Positions 60,335 through 64,000 of a stretch of DNA of 64,000 nt are shown here, one piece after another. Position numbers and translations under genes: made by a program. The stretch is taken from NCBI RefSeq assembly GCF_900103585.1, contig NZ_FNHV01000010.1, positions 1 to 64,000 of the forward strand, read 5' to 3'. Each line of letters begins with the position of its first letter. Position 1 is the first letter of the stretch. The notes under the pieces are model-generated. The model did no database searches and was not told where the DNA came from. It saw only the letters and a program-made list of their open reading frames with translations. The DNA is from Streptomyces sp. cf386 (GTDB taxonomy: Bacteria > Actinomycetota > Actinomycetes > Streptomycetales > Streptomycetaceae).

Positions 60335-61597
60335 ATGGGTGGCGTGAACAGGACGAAGGACGGCAACGCCGGCACGGTCGGTGGTGTGCGTGGTGTGGCC
60401 GGCGTGGGTGGTGCGGGCGGCGTGAACCTGGGCGCCCTGCGCAGTCACAACACCGCGCTCGTGCTCGATCTGCTGCGCACGGCCGGCGCCGAGGGCATCA
60501 GCCGGCTCGAACTCGCCGAGCGCACCGGCCTGACCCCGCAGGCGGTCAGCAAGATCACCGCCCGGCTGCGGGAGGACGGGCTCGCGGCGGAGGCAGGGCA
60601 CCGGGCCTCGACGGGGGGCAAGCCCCGTACGGTGCTGCGGCTGGTGCCGGAGGCCGGGCATGCGGTGGGCGTGCATCTGGACCGGGACGAGCTGACGGCC
60701 GTGCTCTGCGATCTGACGGGCGCGGTGGTGGCCCTGCGCAGGACGCCGCTGGATCTGGGGGCCGGTGCGGAGACGGTCGTCGAGCGGGTCGTGGGGGAGG
60801 TGGGGGAGCTGGTGGCCGGTGGCGGCCAGGGCGGTCGGTCGGAGGCTTCGCCCGGGGACGATCAGGGTGGTCAGGGCGGTCGGCCGCGTGCCGTCCTCGG
60901 CGTCGGCGTGGCGCTGCCCGGGCCGCTCGATCATCGGCGCGGTGTGCTGCACCGGGTCACCGGGTTCCCGGAGTGGAACGGCTTCCCGCTGCGGGACGTG
61001 CTCGTACGGCGGCTCTCGCTGCCGGTCATCGTCGACAAGGACACCAACGCCGCCGCCCTCGGGCTCGCGGTCGGGGGAGCGGCGGCGTCCGCCATGACCG
61101 TGTCCGCCACGACCAAGGCCCTCGCGTCCTTCGCGTATCTGCACTTCGGGGCGGGGCTCGGCGGGGGGCTCGTGATCGGGGGAGCGGTGCATCGGGGGGC
61201 CCGTACGGGCGCGGGGGAGTTCGGGCATCAGGTCCTCCAGCTCGACGGCCCGCCCTGCGGGTGCGGCAACCGTGGCTGCGCCGAGGCGCTGTGCCTGGCC
61301 GCCGTCGCGCGGGGCGACCTGGCGGAGGCGGCCCGTGTGCTCGGCACCGCGGCCGGCAACCTGGTCGCGCTGCTCGACGTCGACCTGGTCCTGCTGGGCG
61401 GTCGTACGGTCGCCGCCGCGCCGGACACCTTCGTACGCGGGGTCGCCGCCGTGCTCGACGAACGCGCCCGGCGCGCGGGCGAGGAAGCGGTGCCGGTGCG
61501 GGTCGCCTCCGGCGGGGGGCACGGGGAGGGCGGGGTCGCCGAAGGCGCGGCCCAGCTGCTGCTGGCGCCGCTGTTCGGGCTGACCGGCGTCCGCTGA
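60335..61597 (+). CDS. ROK family transcriptional regulator
   Basis: A 420-residue repressor or activator of the NagC/XylR type. An N-terminal Gly/Val-rich stretch precedes the winged helix-turn-helix (GISRLELAERTGLTPQAVSK). The ROK domain follows with an ATP-site-like VGVALPGPLDH, the EWNGFPLRDVL segment, and the zinc motif GHQVLQLDGPPCGCGNRGCAEAL (Cys residues at CxCGxxxC). The sugar-kinase Asp appears as DKDTNAAAL. The start is ATG 60335; GTG 60344 is an alternative. It likely controls the divergent Gfo/Idh gene through the palindrome between them. Confidence 0.92.
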   Translation: MGGVNRTKDGNAGTVGGVRGVAGVGGAGGVNLGALRSHNTALVLDLLRTAGAEGISRLELAERTGLTPQAVSKITARLREDGLAAEAGHRASTGGKPRTVLRLVPEAGHAVGVHLDRDELTAVLCDLTGAVVALRRTPLDLGAGAETVVERVVGEVGELVAGGGQGGRSEASPGDDQGGQGGRPRAVLGVGVALPGPLDHRRGVLHRVTGFPEWNGFPLRDVLVRRLSLPVIVDKDTNAAALGLAVGGAAASAMTVSATTKALASFAYLHFGAGLGGGLVIGGAVHRGARTGAGEFGHQVLQLDGPPCGCGNRGCAEALCLAAVARGDLAEAARVLGTAAGNLVALLDVDLVLLGGRTVAAAPDTFVRGVAAVLDERARRAGEEAVPVRVASGGGHGEGGVAEGAAQLLLAPLFGLTGVR

Positions 61598-61670
61598 TCG
61601 AGCGGACTTGCGCCGCCGTTCGGAATGGCACCGCCCGAAAGCCGTATCCGACCGACATGGTCATGTGTTT

Positions 61671-62459
61671 ATGCGACTGCGTACACCTGTCCCCCTCTGC
61701 CTCGCAGCAGCCACCCTGCTCGCCGCGGCGCCCCCGGTGCGCGCGGAGCCCCAGGCCGAGCTGCCCAGCTGCGCCACCCCCGACCGGGACTTCCCCCTCG
61801 CCACCCGCCTCCACGGCGGCCCCGACTCCTACACGGCCGGCGGCGGATTCGGCACCTGGTACCTGGACCTCACCAACACGACCGAACGGACCTGCACCGG
61901 CATCCACCCCGTGGTCGTCCTCGTCGACGGCAAAAACGCCCTCAAGCCGTCCCAGCCCCGCCTGGAGTTCTACGGCACCCAGGACGGCACCCAGCAAGGC
62001 GCCCGCCCCCTCCCGGTCCGCTTCGAGACCACCGACCAGAACGAACTCGTCGGCGCCTTCGACGGCTTCCCCGGCTTCACCGTCGGCCCCCGCAAGACCG
62101 TCACCGTGAAGGTCCGGCTCGCCCTCACCTCGGACGCCGTACCGAACGAGGTCATCGCCAACGCGGCCGTCGTCCAGCGCCACGAGGGCGACGGCGACTG
62201 GGTCGGCCAGTCCAACGACTACCGCTTCGCCATCGAAGCGGACCCGACCGGCGCGGCGACGACCCCGTCCGGCACGACCGCCCCCACCGACCAGGACGCC
62301 TCGGCCGCCCCGGGCATCGACGGCTCCCGCAACCAGCTCACCTTCGCCGACGAACTCGCCCGCACCGGCCTCGCCTCACGCCCCGGCGCCATCCTCGCCG
62401 CCACCGTCTCCCTCCTCCTGATCGGCGCCGGGTTCCTCCTCGTGCGGCGGCGCCGCTGA
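61671..62459 (+). CDS. Surface protein with LAxTG sorting signal
   Basis: A 262-residue exported protein. The signal peptide is MRLRTPVPLCLAAATLLAAA with cleavage near VRA-EP. The mature part (about 25-185) is beta-rich (GTWYLDLTNTTERTCTGIHP, FTVGPRKTVTVKVRLALTSD) with two cysteines, resembling an adhesin or Ig-like fold. A Thr/Pro/Ala linker leads to LARTG, a hydrophobic helix (AILAATVSLLLIGAGFLLV) and the RRRR tail: a class E sortase substrate. The start is ATG 61671. Ligand unknown. Confidence 0.85.
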   Translation: MRLRTPVPLCLAAATLLAAAPPVRAEPQAELPSCATPDRDFPLATRLHGGPDSYTAGGGFGTWYLDLTNTTERTCTGIHPVVVLVDGKNALKPSQPRLEFYGTQDGTQQGARPLPVRFETTDQNELVGAFDGFPGFTVGPRKTVTVKVRLALTSDAVPNEVIANAAVVQRHEGDGDWVGQSNDYRFAIEADPTGAATTPSGTTAPTDQDASAAPGIDGSRNQLTFADELARTGLASRPGAILAATVSLLLIGAGFLLVRRRR

Positions 62460-62521
62460 GGCCGGGTCCGTCACCCGGAGGCGCCGCCCGAGCCCCCCGT
62501 CCCGTCTGCGACGATCCCTGC

Positions 62522-63277
62522 GTGGACTACCCGAACGACCAGGCCCCCGGCGCCCCCGTGCGCCACGGCATCCCCGAGCACGGCCGTATCCCGAAGTACT
62601 ACGCGGTGAAGGCGAGGCTCGACGGCCTCATCGGCGAGCTGGGGGAGGGCGACCCGCTGCCCACCGAACGCGACCTCTCCGAGAGGTACGAGGTGGCCCG
62701 CGAGACCGTCCGGCAGGCGATCCGCGAGCTGGTGCTGGAGGGCAAGCTGCGGCGGCAGGGGCGGGGCACGGTCGTCGCCGGGCCCAAGCTCGAACAGCCC
62801 CTCTCGCTCGCCAGCTACACCGAGGGCGTACGGCGCCAGGGACGCACCCCCGGCCGTGGCCTCGTCACCCTGGACCGCTTCCCCTGCCCGGCCGCCCTCG
62901 CCGCCGAGACCGGCCTCGAACGCGGCGAACCCGTCTGGCACCTGGAGCGCGTCCTGCTCGCCGACGACGAGCGGGTCGGCCTGGAGAGCACCTACGTCGC
63001 CGTGGCCCGAGTGCCGCGCCTCGACGCCGACTTCGATCCCGACTCCTCCTTCTACGCCTTCCTCCACGGGCAGGGCATCGCCTTCGGCGACGCGGACGAG
63101 CGCATCGAGACCGTGCTGGCCACCCCGCGCGAGGCCCTCCTCATCGGCACTCCGCCCGCCCTTCCGATGCTGCTGATCCACCGGGTGTCGAGGGACTCGG
63201 AGGGCCGGCCGCTGGAGCGGGTGCGGTCCCTCTACCGCGGCGACCGGTTCTCCTTCACCACGCATCTCAGCGGCTGA
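62522..63277 (+). CDS. GntR family regulator, HutC subfamily (DasR-like)
   Basis: A 251-residue regulator. The winged helix-turn-helix lies at about residues 24-90 (IPKYYAVKARLDGLIGELGE, TERDLSERYEVARETVRQAI, RRQGRGTVVAGPK). The C-terminal UTRA effector domain includes SLASYTEGVRRQGRTPGR and ETVLATPREALLIGTPPALP. The layout and several motifs are close to DasR, the GlcNAc repressor, but the gene is elsewhere and its sequence differs enough that it is likely a paralogue with its own ligand. The start is GTG 62522. The adjacent downstream gene encodes an oxidoreductase. Confidence 0.9.
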   Translation: MDYPNDQAPGAPVRHGIPEHGRIPKYYAVKARLDGLIGELGEGDPLPTERDLSERYEVARETVRQAIRELVLEGKLRRQGRGTVVAGPKLEQPLSLASYTEGVRRQGRTPGRGLVTLDRFPCPAALAAETGLERGEPVWHLERVLLADDERVGLESTYVAVARVPRLDADFDPDSSFYAFLHGQGIAFGDADERIETVLATPREALLIGTPPALPMLLIHRVSRDSEGRPLERVRSLYRGDRFSFTTHLSG

Positions 63278-63312
63278 AAAGTCAGCGAATGCACCTATTT
63301 CACATCGTCACG

Positions 63313-63331
63313 GTTATCACGAAAAGATAAC
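63313..63331. promoter_or_regulatory. Inverted repeat GTTATC-acgaaaa-GATAAC
   Basis: Exact 6-base arms with a 7-base A-rich spacer, in the gap between the GntR regulator and the oxidoreductase gene. It is AT-rich relative to its surroundings and lies 88 bases before the oxidoreductase start, so it could be the regulator's operator. Confidence 0.45.
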
Positions 63332-63418
63332 GGGTCTAGCCCAAACGTGATGGCCAGTTCACGCTCTCGTTGTGAGCCGGACCCCTCCGGTTCCCCAATC
63401 CCGAGGAGCGTGGCCGTC

Positions 63419-64000
63419 GTGAGAGTGACAGTCGTCGGAGCCGGCGTGGTGGGCACCATGCACGCCTGGCAAGCAGTGGAACGCGGCCATGAGGTCGTAC
63501 AGATCGAGCGCGAGGCGGAGGCTCGCGGCGCCTCGTTGCGCAACTTCGGCCAGATCTGGGTGAGCGGACGCGCGGGCGGCGAGGAGCTGGACACCGCCCT
63601 GCGGGCGCGGGAGCTGTGGGAGGAGATCGGGGCCCGCGTGCCGGGCCTCGGCTTCCGGCCGAACGGCTCCCTGACCCCCGTCCGCGGCGACCTCGAACTC
63701 GCCGTCGCCGAGGCCGCCGTGGCCCGCGCGGACGCCTCGGCCCGCGGCCACAAGCTGCTCACCGCCGACGAGGCGCGCGCCCTGAACCCCGCCCTGCGCG
63801 GCGAGTTCACCGCGGCCCTGCACTGCGAGCGCGACGCGGCCGTCGAGCCGCGTACCGCCCAACTCGCCCTGCGCGCCGAGCTGTTGAAGTCCCCCAACTA
63901 CACCTTCCGGCCCGGCCGGGAGGTCCGCGAGGTCATCGGCCGCGGTGCCGTCCGCGACGACCACGGGGACGTGCACAGCGGCGACGTCGTCGTCCTGTGC
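63419..64000 (+). CDS. FAD-dependent oxidoreductase (TIGR03364-like), 5' part
   Basis: The first 194 codons of a D-amino-acid-oxidase superfamily flavoprotein; the window edge cuts it. It begins VRVTVVGAGVVGTMHAWQAV, the Rossmann FAD motif GxGxxG, followed by GHEVVQIEREAEARGASLRNFGQIW. The ASLRNFGQIWVSGR region is typical of the TIGR03364 subgroup, often encoded with a GntR regulator and a phosphonatase-like hydrolase in aminophosphonate breakdown. GTG 63419 is chosen over GTG 63410, which is too close to the GAGGAG site. The downstream hydrolase would be outside the window, so the pathway is inferred. Confidence 0.85.
   Translation, partial: MRVTVVGAGVVGTMHAWQAVERGHEVVQIEREAEARGASLRNFGQIWVSGRAGGEELDTALRARELWEEIGARVPGLGFRPNGSLTPVRGDLELAVAEAAVARADASARGHKLLTADEARALNPALRGEFTAALHCERDAAVEPRTAQLALRAELLKSPNYTFRPGREVREVIGRGAVRDDHGDVHSGDVVVLC

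Overview
The window reads as chromosomal DNA from a Streptomyces (or very close actinomycete). Base composition and third codon positions are strongly GC-rich, GTG starts are frequent, and the gene content is typical of the genus: ClpS/DUF2017, mec-cysO-cysM, the N-acetylglucosamine PTS genes nagE2/nagE1/nagF with DasR-type operators, an SsgA-like protein, a class E sortase with LAxTG substrates, WhiJ-type regulators and DUF397. Most of it is ordinary core chromosome.

Layout. 1-5.6 kb: two RDD membrane proteins, a small membrane protein and a large secreted M6 metalloprotease behind a palindrome-rich promoter region. 5.6-11.1 kb: NAD salvage (nicotinamidase, nicotinate phosphoribosyltransferase), clpS, a DUF2017 gene and an amino-acid permease. 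11.2-13.2 kb: the CysO-dependent cysteine pathway (JAMM peptidase, Cys-containing leader peptide, sulfur carrier CysO, CysM). 13.2-14.7 kb: a membrane-tethered PemK/MazF-like protein and an MBL-fold hydrolase. 14.8-18.8 kb: GlcNAc PTS and RNase PH. 18.9-24.3 kb: lipoprotein, rdgB, tRNA-Leu, bcp, DUF3618, a GroES-like protein, a guanidinium exporter under a guanidine-III riboswitch, and a bifunctional penicillin-binding protein. 24.5-31.1 kb: a three-gene ABC exporter, a DUF1707 protein, an SGNH hydrolase and a DUF445 protein.

31-44.4 kb is a more variable set: a Tat-exported alginate-lyase-like protein with an LAxTG anchor, a VOC protein, an LLM oxidoreductase, a methyltransferase divergent from an Lrp regulator, an SsgA-like protein, a one-protein sigma/zinc-finger/membrane regulator with a long Pro/Glu tail, two lipoproteins, a YqeB-like protein with a possible recoding site, and a small secreted protein. 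About 44.4-51.7 kb looks like an accessory island: third positions are visibly less GC-biased, and it holds an SRA-like protein with a degenerate nuclease domain, a WhiJ/DUF397/anti-sigma-like trio, and a 1056-residue PLD-helicase-DUF3427 protein. This is the best candidate for an uncharacterised (defence-type) system.

52-64 kb returns to core-like content: a SEC-C protein, a GH30-type galactanase, sortase E, a YidC-type insertase, a FAH-family hydrolase, an oxidoreductase divergent from a ROK regulator around a near-perfect palindrome, another LAxTG surface protein, a HutC-type GntR regulator, and the start of a FAD-dependent oxidoreductase cut by the window edge. All functional calls come from reading motifs and family knowledge; no database search was run.
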